Shown here: positions 44,514-52,437 of the stretch, piece by piece
Position numbering within the stretch: the stretch's first letter is position 1
Layout of the letters: every line of letters starts with the position of its first letter
Origin: Sphingobacteriaceae bacterium
Lineage (GTDB): Bacteria > Bacteroidota > Bacteroidia > B-17B0 > Aurantibacillaceae
Length of the DNA: 64,000 nt
Direction: 5' to 3'
Assembly: GCA_947480015.1 (NCBI GenBank)
Contig: CANKBS010000002.1
Coordinates: 124,001 to 188,000 of the forward strand
Translations under genes and position numbers: made by a program
Notes under the pieces: generated by a model
Told to the model about the DNA's origin: nothing
Seen by the model: only the letters and a program-made list of their open reading frames with translations
Database searches by the model: none

Positions 44514-45383
44514 ATGGAACTAACACGCACAGAAGAAAACAGGAACAGAGCCATTTCGGCCACGGTGACTTTAATGATCTTCATCATGTTCATTTTGTTC
44601 CTTGTTTTATTTAAGCTCATTACCCCTAACCCACCCTTTCCTGAATCGGGCGGTGGCGGCGGACAAGAGCTGGCACTGGGTATGATGAATGTGGGGAATG
44701 ACGATGTGGATTACAGCGCCATGGGAAAGGTTACGGATGTGGTGGCTGAAAAAACACCGGAAGAAGAGAAATTACTCACCGCCGAAGATGGTGAAGTGGT
44801 GAACATCAACGAAAATAAAAAAGTAGAGAAAACCGATAAAATGGTGATTAAACCAATAAAGCCTGTTGATGTGGTGAAAGAACCTGTGAAAGAAAAAACG
44901 GAAGCCCAAAAACAAAGGGAAGAATTTTTAAAAAATTTAGGTAAAACCGGCGGTGGCATTGGCAATAACAAAGAAGCCGGACAAACCGGTGGGCCGGATG
45001 GTGATCCCTATAAAAACGGAACCGGTGGCACGGGTAATGGAACCGGTGGTGGCAATGGTGATGGCGAAGGCACGGGTAACGGTCCGGGTAAGGGACCAGG
45101 TTTTGGCGGTGGTAAATACGGTATTGATTTAAAAGGCAGAGCGGTTGTTAAACCACCAAAATTACCAAGCGATACCAAAGAAGAAGGGAAAGTTGTGGTT
45201 GAAATTACAGTGGATAGTGAAGGAACAGTAATAGAAGCGAATCCTAACGGTCGTGGTACTACCACAAGTAACCCCGTGTTAAAAGCCAAAGCCAAACAAG
45301 CGGCCATGGCTACAAAATTTGATGTAAACGGAAAATTTGAAGAACAGAAAGGGACCATAACAATAATCTTTTCATTCAACTAA
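44514..45383 (+). CDS. TonB-like energy transducer
   Basis: A 289-residue protein: N-terminal membrane helix (VTLMIFIMFILFLVLFKLI), a Gly-rich stretch (ESGGGGGQELALG), a Lys/Glu/Pro-rich linker, a second Gly-rich block (NGTGGTGNGTGGGNGDGEG), and a C-terminal domain with KVVVEITVDSEGTVIEANPN and ATKFDVNG, as in the TonB C-terminal fold that contacts outer-membrane receptors. The low-complexity linker would span the periplasm. It starts one base after exbD and ends two bases before folC. It likely energises the receptors in this window. Confidence 0.85.
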   Translation: MELTRTEENRNRAISATVTLMIFIMFILFLVLFKLITPNPPFPESGGGGGQELALGMMNVGNDDVDYSAMGKVTDVVAEKTPEEEKLLTAEDGEVVNINENKKVEKTDKMVIKPIKPVDVVKEPVKEKTEAQKQREEFLKNLGKTGGGIGNNKEAGQTGGPDGDPYKNGTGGTGNGTGGGNGDGEGTGNGPGKGPGFGGGKYGIDLKGRAVVKPPKLPSDTKEEGKVVVEITVDSEGTVIEANPNGRGTTTSNPVLKAKAKQAAMATKFDVNGKFEEQKGTITIIFSFN

Positions 45384-45385
45384 AC

Positions 45386-46684
45386 ATGACCTACAACCAA
45401 ACGCTGGAGTATTTATTCGCGCGTTTACCGATGTTTCAAAGAATTGGAGCGGCTGCTTACAAGGCCGATCTGGCAAACACCTTTAAGATTGTTGACGTAT
45501 TAGGTCGCCCCCATCTCAAATTAAAATGCATTCATGTCGCCGGCACTAACGGCAAAGGTTCGAGCAGTCATATGCTGGCAGCTGTTTTACAACAATCGGG
45601 TTATAAAACCGGTTTATATACCTCTCCACACTTAATCGATTTCAGAGAACGGATCAAGATCAACGGAAAAATGATTCCGAAAAATCATGTGATTGATTTT
45701 GTACAAAAACACAAAGAAGCCTTTGAAGCCATTGAACCCAGTTTTTTTGAATGGAGTTTTGGATTGGCCCTCGATTACTTTGCACAGGAAGAAGTGGACG
45801 TGGCTATCATAGAAGTAGGTTTAGGCGGTAGATTGGATTCAACCAATATTATTACACCCAAAGCTTCCCTCATCACCAATATCAGTTTCGACCATATGAG
45901 TTTTTTGGGTGATACACTCGAAAAAATATCGAAGGAAAAAGCCGGTATTATAAAGCCCCGCGTGCCTGTGGTGATTAGTCAGTACCAAAGTGAATCGGCG
46001 CCGGTGTTTAATGCCATTGCTAAAGAACTAAAATCGCCCATTGAATACGGCGATAAAAATTATAAAATACTGGAGTCGAAAATTAAGGATGGGTATTTGC
46101 AAGCCACGATCTTAAATAAAAAGAATGATCAGGTAACTACTTATGATCTTGATTTAACGGGACATTATCAGTTAAAGAATTTACTGGGTGTTTTGGATGT
46201 GTTGGAATTTATTGAAAAGGCCGGATTTTTTATTGAGCCCGATCATGTGAAAACCGCGTTGAAGAATGTGGTGAAGTTAACCGGTTTAATGGGACGTTGG
46301 CAGACCATTAGTCTGAAACCCTGGATCATTGCCGATACCGGACATAATGAGGATGGTATTAAACAGGTGATCGAGAATTTTAAGAGTCTACAATTTAATG
46401 CCCTTCATCTTGTATTTGGTGTGGTGAATGATAAGGATATCACTAAGATTTTAGCACTCTTACCAAAAGAAGCGACGTATTATTTTGTGAGAGCGGGTAT
46501 TGAAAGGGCCTTGGATGAAACTAGTTTACAAGAGCAGGCAACAAGTTTTAAATTAACAGGCAAGGCCTATAAAACAGTGGAAGCCGGTTTGAAGGCGGCA
46601 AAGAAAGCTGCGAAAAAAGGTGATCTTATTTTTGTGGGGGGGAGTACTTTTGTGGTGGGAGATTTGCTGGCGATTTCGGAGTAG
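45386..46684 (+). CDS. folC: Folylpolyglutamate/dihydrofolate synthase
   Basis: A cytoplasmic Mur-ligase-like enzyme of 432 residues that adds glutamate to (dihydro)folate. The ATP-binding motif is HVAGTNGKGSSSHMLAAVL, with the following YTSPHLIDFRERIKING, IIEVGLGGRLDSTNII, and NISFDHMSFLGDTLEKISKE. The later Mur-ligase C-terminal domain shows LMGRWQTIS and IADTGHNEDGI. It lies two bases after the TonB-like gene and is probably co-transcribed, although its role is unrelated to membrane transport. Confidence 0.95.
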   Translation: MTYNQTLEYLFARLPMFQRIGAAAYKADLANTFKIVDVLGRPHLKLKCIHVAGTNGKGSSSHMLAAVLQQSGYKTGLYTSPHLIDFRERIKINGKMIPKNHVIDFVQKHKEAFEAIEPSFFEWSFGLALDYFAQEEVDVAIIEVGLGGRLDSTNIITPKASLITNISFDHMSFLGDTLEKISKEKAGIIKPRVPVVISQYQSESAPVFNAIAKELKSPIEYGDKNYKILESKIKDGYLQATILNKKNDQVTTYDLDLTGHYQLKNLLGVLDVLEFIEKAGFFIEPDHVKTALKNVVKLTGLMGRWQTISLKPWIIADTGHNEDGIKQVIENFKSLQFNALHLVFGVVNDKDITKILALLPKEATYYFVRAGIERALDETSLQEQATSFKLTGKAYKTVEAGLKAAKKAAKKGDLIFVGGSTFVVGDLLAISE

Positions 46685-46699
46685 TTTAAACACAGAGGG

Positions 46700-46760
46700 A
46701 CTGAGGACACTGAGAGACACAAAGAAAGATTAAAGATTAGAGATTAAAGATTAGAGATTT
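46700..46760. repeat. Simple repeats in intergenic region
   Basis: Short GAGGACACTGAGAGACAC-like sequence followed by AGATTAAAGATTAGAGATT repeats. Nothing else is visible between folC and the converging gene. Confidence 0.5.
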
Positions 46761-46785
46761 AAAAAGAAATGGATTGATTAAAAAG

Positions 46786-47571
46786 TTAAGCCAGCTGTTT
46801 TTTTAATTCGTGTAAATACGCCTCCAGTTTTAATAAGTGGGAGCCATACCAACTAAACACTTCACCATCCACTAATAACAGCTTTGTTTTCGGAAGCAGG
46901 TCCTGAATTTCTTTTATATGTTTTTCTTTAAAAGGAAAGGGTTCGCTGGATAAAAAACAAAGTTGGGGATTTAATTTCCGGAGTTCTTCTTCATTTAATT
47001 CGGGGTAACGTTCGTATGCATGGAGTACATTTTTAAAACCTATGTGCTCTAAAACAGCATGTATAAAGGTGTTTCGAGCTGCGAAGAGATAAGGTTTGCT
47101 CCAGATAAAATAAGCAAGGCTTTGGCCTTCAAAATAATTTTTAATAGTTTTTAAAGATGACTCAATTTCAGAAACCCATTGTTTGGCCTGCGGTTCTTTG
47201 CCCAGCATAGTTCCCAAATCCCTCATCATGTTTAAGGCGTCGGCTGGTGTGTAAATATCACTCATCCAAACTCTAAATTCTTTTTGCAGAATTCTAATCT
47301 GATCTTTATCGTTCTCTTCCTTATTGCCTATGATTAAATCGGGTTTTAAGGCTCTGATCTTTTCTAGATCCAATTGTTTGGTCCCTCCTACTCTTTGCAT
47401 CCTTTGATACATCTCATCGGGATGAATACAAAATTTGGTGATGCCAATCAATTCCTCATGCAGACCCAGATCCCACAAATACTCCGACTGTGAAGGCACC
47501 AAGGATATGATGCGTTTTGGCAAAGTATCTAAGTGAATTATATTTCCCAGTTGATCGCTGTAGCTTGGCAT
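46786..47571 (-). CDS. Helical backbone metal receptor (BtuF-like)
   Basis: A 261-residue protein of the periplasmic-binding-protein-like cobalamin/iron receptor fold. Landmarks: PKRIISLVPSQSEYLWDLGL, KIRALKPDLIIGNKEEN, and IKEIQDLLPKTKLLLVDGEV with SWYGSHL. There is no signal peptide, unlike typical ABC binding proteins, so it is predicted to be cytoplasmic. No transporter genes are next to it. Such signal-less homologues occur in Bacteroidota, and their role is not clear. Converges with folC. Confidence 0.85.
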   Translation of the reverse strand: MPSYSDQLGNIIHLDTLPKRIISLVPSQSEYLWDLGLHEELIGITKFCIHPDEMYQRMQRVGGTKQLDLEKIRALKPDLIIGNKEENDKDQIRILQKEFRVWMSDIYTPADALNMMRDLGTMLGKEPQAKQWVSEIESSLKTIKNYFEGQSLAYFIWSKPYLFAARNTFIHAVLEHIGFKNVLHAYERYPELNEEELRKLNPQLCFLSSEPFPFKEKHIKEIQDLLPKTKLLLVDGEVFSWYGSHLLKLEAYLHELKKQLA

Positions 47572-47639
47572 ATTTATCCGGTATAGTAGGAATTGATTTA
47601 AAATTAGGCTAATTTAAAAATTAGCGCCAAGAATCTCCC

Positions 47640-47647
47640 TATATTTG
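47640..47647 (+). promoter_or_regulatory. Promoter -7 box TATATTTG for eamA-like gene
   Basis: An exact TAnnTTTG match, eight bases before the TTG at 47656. The transcript would then start at or just before that codon. Confidence 0.45.
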
Positions 47648-47655
47648 CGCCTGTT

Positions 47656-48549
47656 TTGACCAAAGCCTTACAAGGACATATAGCCCTCTTTGCCGCGCAA
47701 CTTATTTATGCGCTTAATTATTCCATTGCCAAAGGTTTGATGCCCACTTTTGTGCATCCCATTGCACTGGTATTTCTGCGTATTATTGGCGCCGGCATTT
47801 TATTCTGGCTCGTTTCTTTATTTGTAAAAACCCAAAAGGTTGAGAAAAAAGACTTGAAGCGCATCGCCCTCTTGGCGCTGTTTGGCGTGGTGATCAATCA
47901 GGTTTTCTTTATTTACGGCTTAAGCATCTCTACCCCCATCAATTCTTCCATTATTATGATCTCCAATCCCATTATGGTATTTATTTTTACCATGATCCTT
48001 TTAAAAGAAGGGATTACGCTTACCAAAGTATCGGGACTCCTGCTCGCCATTGTAGGTGCAGTGCTCATTCTGCGCTACCGAGGTAATTTTGAAGTGGGCA
48101 GCGATACCATTGCCGGTGATTTTATGACCCTGATCAATTCGGCCTCTTGGGCCATTTTTGTGGTGATGGTAAAACCCATTATGATGAAATACAATACTGT
48201 CACAGCGATGCGCTGGTTGTTTTTGTTTGGAAGCATTTACATTATTCCCATTGGTTTGGTAGAAACCATGCATACCAATTGGGATGGCTTTACCACAAAC
48301 GCCGTGTTTGCGATCTTATTTGTAGTAGTTGCCACTACCTTTTTAGCTTACTTCTTAAACATATACGGACTGCAGGAATTGAGTCCGAACACCGTTAGCG
48401 CCTACATTTATTTACAACCCTTTTTGGCTTCCCTATTTGCTATGATGTTGGGTGAAGACAAATTAACACCCACCAAGTTATTCTCAGGAATTTTAATAAT
48501 TTTAGGACTCTATTTCGTAAACAAAAAACCAACACAACTAAAGGCATGA
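47656..48549 (+). CDS. EamA/DMT-family transporter
   Basis: A membrane protein of 297 residues with ten predicted helices in two halves of the EamA type: LNYSIAKGLMPTFVHPIALV in the first and LSPNTVSAYIYLQPFLASLF in the second, each with the usual proline and glycine landmarks. The start is a TTG (LTKALQGHIALFAAQ); no ATG precedes the first helix, and the frame is closed upstream. A TATATTTG box sits only eight bases ahead, so a leaderless start is possible. Substrate unknown; drug or metabolite export is typical of the family. The stop overlaps the yicC start by four bases. Confidence 0.85.
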   Translation: MTKALQGHIALFAAQLIYALNYSIAKGLMPTFVHPIALVFLRIIGAGILFWLVSLFVKTQKVEKKDLKRIALLALFGVVINQVFFIYGLSISTPINSSIIMISNPIMVFIFTMILLKEGITLTKVSGLLLAIVGAVLILRYRGNFEVGSDTIAGDFMTLINSASWAIFVVMVKPIMMKYNTVTAMRWLFLFGSIYIIPIGLVETMHTNWDGFTTNAVFAILFVVVATTFLAYFLNIYGLQELSPNTVSAYIYLQPFLASLFAMMLGEDKLTPTKLFSGILIILGLYFVNKKPTQLKA

Positions 48550-49415
48550 TTAAATCAATGACCGGCTTCGGAAAAGCAAGCCTCGAATTAGGCGACAGAA
48601 CCATTACGGTGGAGATCCGCTCCCTTAACAGCAAAGGCGCTGATATCAGTTTACGCCTTTCGTCGGGATTACGTAATTACGAATTGGAATTACGCAACGA
48701 CCTGAGCAAACAACTGGAACGTGGTAAAATTGATCTGAGTATTTATATCGAATCAAATAAAGTGGAAGGTTCGGTAGAGATCAACACGGAATTAGCCAAG
48801 ACCTATTACGAGCAATTAAAAAATTTGGCTCAGGTATTAGGTGAACCTTTGGAAGAGCCCATTCAGCAAATATTACGCATGCCCGATGTTTTAAAAAGCG
48901 AGCGCAAAGAAACCGATGAGGAAGAATGGAAACAAATTAAAGGTTGTGTAAACGAAGCTATTAAACAATTAAATGCCTTCAGAGATCTGGAAGGTCAATC
49001 CCTAAAAAAAGATTTTGAAGAACGTTTCACTAAAATAGGTACTTGTTTGGAAGAAGTAAAAACCCTCGACACCAAACGCATTGATGCCATTAAAGAACGT
49101 ATTCGTACCAATATTGATGAAGCCATTGGCAAAAACAAAATAGACGAAAACCGTTTTGAACAAGAGTTGATTTATTACATCGAAAAACTTGACATCAATG
49201 AAGAAAAGGTGCGTTTAAAAACCCATCTTGATTATTTTATTGAAACCTGTAAAGAAGCCTCTCCGGGCAGAAAATTAAATTTCATCTCTCAGGAAATTGG
49301 TCGCGAGATCAATACCATTGGTTCTAAGGCAAACGATGCACAAATTCAGAAACTGGTGGTGGTGATGAAAGATGAATTAGAAAAAATTAAGGAGCAAGCG
49401 AATAACGTGTTGTAG
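48546..49415 (+). CDS. yicC: YicC/YloC-family endoribonuclease
   Basis: A 289-residue cytoplasmic protein. The N-terminal IKSMTGFGKASLELGDRTIT and the C-terminal FISQEIGREINTIGSKANDA are hallmarks of the YicC family. Members cleave or help degrade RNAs (family knowledge). The start ATGA overlaps the transporter's stop, so the two may be translated together, although no functional link is known. A repeat-rich spacer follows at 49437. Confidence 0.92.
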   Translation: MIKSMTGFGKASLELGDRTITVEIRSLNSKGADISLRLSSGLRNYELELRNDLSKQLERGKIDLSIYIESNKVEGSVEINTELAKTYYEQLKNLAQVLGEPLEEPIQQILRMPDVLKSERKETDEEEWKQIKGCVNEAIKQLNAFRDLEGQSLKKDFEERFTKIGTCLEEVKTLDTKRIDAIKERIRTNIDEAIGKNKIDENRFEQELIYYIEKLDINEEKVRLKTHLDYFIETCKEASPGRKLNFISQEIGREINTIGSKANDAQIQKLVVVMKDELEKIKEQANNVL

Positions 49416-49436
49416 GTTTTAATTACATTTTCCATT

Positions 49437-49632
49437 TGTCACCCTTCGACGGGCTCAGGGTGACATTATTAGTCATACTGAGCTTGTCGAAGCATGAGCA
49501 CATCGAAGCATGAGCACACCAATAGTCATGCTGAGCTTGTCGAACGTCATGCTGAGCTTGTCGAACGTCATGCTGAGCTTGTCGAAGCATGAGCTCGTCA
49601 ATTGTCATGCTGAGCTTGTCGAAGCATGACGC
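49437..49632. repeat. Tandem TCATGCTGAGCTTGTCGAA repeats
   Basis: A spacer built from several copies of TCATGCTGAGCTTGTCGAA and partial forms. Three full copies sit at about 49526-49580, and neighbours end in GCATGAGC. CTTCGACGGGCTCAGG at the left end is an inverted variant. The unit can pair with itself (GCTTCGACAAGCTCAGC). This intergenic sequence is seen in many bacterial genomes. No spacer/repeat regularity as in CRISPR. Confidence 0.75.
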
Positions 49633-51321
49633 TTAAAACCCAATCTTAGCGTTTACGATCTTTATGATCTCTGTTTCCATGGCCATGGTTTTATCTTCAA
49701 TGGCCTTACCCTTGGCAATAAGATCTGTTACAAAATCTTTATCGTTATAACCACCGGCATTAATGCGCACATTCATAAAAGCACCCATTACCGCCGTGCG
49801 GGCACAAAGGGCGCCAACACCGGCATCGGTTACCGAATTAGGATTACCGTCTACTGCCATGGCTTTAATAATTTCCAGACTCTCGTAACTTAACTGCATC
49901 ACCCGGAATGGCACTTCCATCGCAAACTTTGTAGCTTCCTGTATGGTTTGTGTTCTGAGTTTCTTTTCTTCATCGGTGCCTTTAGGCAAACCAAAAGCCG
50001 TCATAATGCGGTTAAAGGCCGCTGTATCGGCATCCACCAGTTTTAGTAATTCGTCTTTAATACGCTGACCTTTTTCAGCCCAAACAGAAAATTCTTCCCA
50101 GCGTTCGTCCCAACCTTTTTTGTGTGAACTTAAATTAGCCACCATGGTTGCTAAAGAAATTCCTAAACTGCCAACATAGGCAGAAATAGAACCACCTCCC
50201 GGAGCGGGACTTTCAGAGGCTGTTTCATTGGCGAAGGCAACAAGGTCCATACTCACCAATTTAGATTGGGCCGGATCTTTTAATAAATATTCGATGATAC
50301 GTTCTTCGGGTTTAAAAGGAGCTAATTCGTCCAGACCCATTGATTTAACGGCTATCTTGATCAATTCACTTTCACTTACACCAATGGAACGTTTTTGTTT
50401 TTGAAGAAAATATTTTCCGGCATCGAGCAGGGCTTTTAAAGGCACCACGCCAATCAATTCAGAGCCGGTAACGCGCATGCCGCGCCAGGTGGCCTTTTTA
50501 CACACTTCATCAAAAGCAATGTGCAAAGGTGTGATATTAATATTGGTGAGGTTCATCGAGATCTGGGCAATGCCATATTCTTCAATGTACCAGCCAATGG
50601 CTTTTACTGCTTTTAAACTACCCGGTGTAAACTTGGGTTTGCCATCGCTGCCTGTAATAATTTTTCCGGTCACCGGATTTCCTTCACGCATCACACGTCC
50701 CGCTTCACGCACATCAAAGGCAACCGAATTGGCACGACGGGTAGATGTGGTATTTAAATTCACATTATAAGCCACTAAAAAATCACGGGCGCCAATTACT
50801 GTGGCACCACGTTTGGCGTCAAATTCAGCCGGACCAAAATCGGGTTTCCACTCCGGTAATTTTATTTTTTTGAAAAAACCTTCGTACTCACCATTACGAA
50901 TCACCGACAAATTACTGCGAGTTTTATCGGCCTGAGCTTCTTCGTACAAATACACCGGAATCTTTAATTCCTCCCCTACCCGTTTGGCCAATTGTTGTGC
51001 ATACTTAGCCGTTTCTTCCATGCTGATGTTGCTGATCGGGATTAAAGGACAAACATCAGTAGCCCCCATACGCGGGTGTTCGCCATGGTGCACACTCATA
51101 TCAATTAATTCACCGGCTTTTTTAATGGCCAGAAAAGCGGCATTAATAACGGCTTGTGGATTGCCGACAAAAGTTACTACGGTACGATTGGTAGCCTTAC
51201 CCGCATCAACGTTCAGCAATTTAACGCCTTCTACACTTTCTACTTCGTTGGTAATTTGTTTGATGATGGCAAGATCGATGCCTTCGCTAAAATTTGGTAC
51301 ACATTCAATTAACTGTTCCAT
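49633..51321 (-). CDS. Bifunctional glutamate formimidoyltransferase / formiminotetrahydrofolate cyclodeaminase
   Basis: A 562-residue fusion for histidine breakdown and one-carbon transfer: residues 1 to about 330 are the formimidoyltransferase (ECVPNFSEG, MSVHHGEHPRMGATDVCPL), passing the formimino group from formiminoglutamate to tetrahydrofolate; the remainder is the cyclodeaminase (SESPAPGGGSISAYVGSLG, LSSHKKGWDERWEE) releasing ammonia. The order matches known FtcD fusions. No other hut genes are nearby, so it is detached from a histidine operon. Start ATG lies at 51321, 34 bases after the tsaD gene's end. Confidence 0.92.
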   Translation of the reverse strand: MEQLIECVPNFSEGIDLAIIKQITNEVESVEGVKLLNVDAGKATNRTVVTFVGNPQAVINAAFLAIKKAGELIDMSVHHGEHPRMGATDVCPLIPISNISMEETAKYAQQLAKRVGEELKIPVYLYEEAQADKTRSNLSVIRNGEYEGFFKKIKLPEWKPDFGPAEFDAKRGATVIGARDFLVAYNVNLNTTSTRRANSVAFDVREAGRVMREGNPVTGKIITGSDGKPKFTPGSLKAVKAIGWYIEEYGIAQISMNLTNINITPLHIAFDEVCKKATWRGMRVTGSELIGVVPLKALLDAGKYFLQKQKRSIGVSESELIKIAVKSMGLDELAPFKPEERIIEYLLKDPAQSKLVSMDLVAFANETASESPAPGGGSISAYVGSLGISLATMVANLSSHKKGWDERWEEFSVWAEKGQRIKDELLKLVDADTAAFNRIMTAFGLPKGTDEEKKLRTQTIQEATKFAMEVPFRVMQLSYESLEIIKAMAVDGNPNSVTDAGVGALCARTAVMGAFMNVRINAGGYNDKDFVTDLIAKGKAIEDKTMAMETEIIKIVNAKIGF

Positions 51322-51354
51322 ATTTGCTGTTTATTTCGTTTAAATTTTTTGTTT

Positions 51355-52383
51355 TTACATGTGTAAGCGAGCTGAGGGCACCAGGCTAAGGTCTGAAAAC
51401 TCTTGTTTCAGAAATTTATAATAAGCTGTAATTCCAATCATAGCCGCATTATCCGTGCAGTAGTCCATTTTTGGAATGAAGGTATTTATTTTTAATTCTT
51501 CACCCAATGTTTTTACACTTTCACGCAATTCGCTGTTGGCCGCTACACCACCGGCAATGGCCAGTTGTTTTATACCGGTATCTTTTAAAACATGTCGCAC
51601 GTTTTTTAATAAAACCTGAACCAGATGGTGTTGGTAAGAAGCGCAGATATCTGCCAGATTTTGTTCAATGAACTTCTCGTTCTTTTTTACATGATCCTGA
51701 ATAAAATACAGAAAGGAAGTTTTAATGCCGCTGAAACTGTAATCGTAACCGGGCACATTGGTTTTAGCAAATTTATAATGATGATGGTCGCCACCCTTTG
51801 CCAGCTTATCAATCAAGGGTCCACCCGGATAAGGTAAACCCAGTATTTTTGCAGCCTTATCAAACGCTTCGCCAACTGCATCGTCGATGGTTTGACCGAG
51901 TACTTCAAATTCTAAAGGCGCTGTCACCTTTACCAATTGGGTGTGTCCGCCACTAACCGTTAAGCATAAAAAAGGAAATTCGGGTGTATTGGATTTACCA
52001 TTTGTTTCTTTAATAAGATGCGCCAGAATATGTCCCTGCATGTGATTTACCGCAATGAGAGGAATATGAAGGGCTAGGGCCATTGATTTGGCAAAAGAAA
52101 CGCCTACCAGCAAAGAACCCATTAAACCGGGACCTGCTGTAATAGCAATGGCGTTTAATTCCTGAAGTGTGATACCGGCCTGTTTAAGAGCGCTATCCAC
52201 TACCGGGACAATGTTTTTTTGATGATCGCGGCTGGCTAATTCGGGAATGACCCCACCGTATTGCTCGTGAATTTTTTGTGTGGCTGTAACGTTCGAAAGT
52301 ACGGTGTCGTTATGCATCACGGCGCAGGAAGTGTCGTCGCAAGAGCTTTCTATAGCTAATATATACGTGTTCAAATTTTGCAT
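51355..52383 (-). CDS. tsaD: tRNA N6-adenosine threonylcarbamoyltransferase TsaD
   Basis: A 342-residue protein for the last step of t6A37 synthesis on ANN-decoding tRNAs, acting with TsaB and TsaE in the cytoplasm. The metal-binding motif is VNHMQGHILAHL; the N-terminal ILAIESSCDDTSCAVM and VSGGHTQLVKV are family hallmarks, and the IAGGVAANSELRE loop follows. It is transcribed divergently from the TamB-like gene, an arrangement I recall as frequent in Bacteroidota. The ATG at 52383 is supported by the N-terminal family start. Confidence 0.95.
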   Translation of the reverse strand: MQNLNTYILAIESSCDDTSCAVMHNDTVLSNVTATQKIHEQYGGVIPELASRDHQKNIVPVVDSALKQAGITLQELNAIAITAGPGLMGSLLVGVSFAKSMALALHIPLIAVNHMQGHILAHLIKETNGKSNTPEFPFLCLTVSGGHTQLVKVTAPLEFEVLGQTIDDAVGEAFDKAAKILGLPYPGGPLIDKLAKGGDHHHYKFAKTNVPGYDYSFSGIKTSFLYFIQDHVKKNEKFIEQNLADICASYQHHLVQVLLKNVRHVLKDTGIKQLAIAGGVAANSELRESVKTLGEELKINTFIPKMDYCTDNAAMIGITAYYKFLKQEFSDLSLVPSARLHM

Positions 52384-52437
52384 TTTTTACAGAAGCTAAG
52401 CGCCATTTTTCTCTTATCTTTATAGCAAAGCCATTAA

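Noticed and set aside
45008-45379. Pro-rich antisense frame within the TonB-like gene
   Set aside because: It mirrors the Gly-rich linker codons of the real gene on the opposite strand.
49423-49608. Open frame with repeated RQAQHDV units
   Set aside because: It arises from translating the TCATGCTGAGCTTGTCGAA array.
49437-49632. CRISPR-like array
   Set aside because: Units abut or are separated by irregular short gaps, no unique spacers of even length, and no cas genes in the window.
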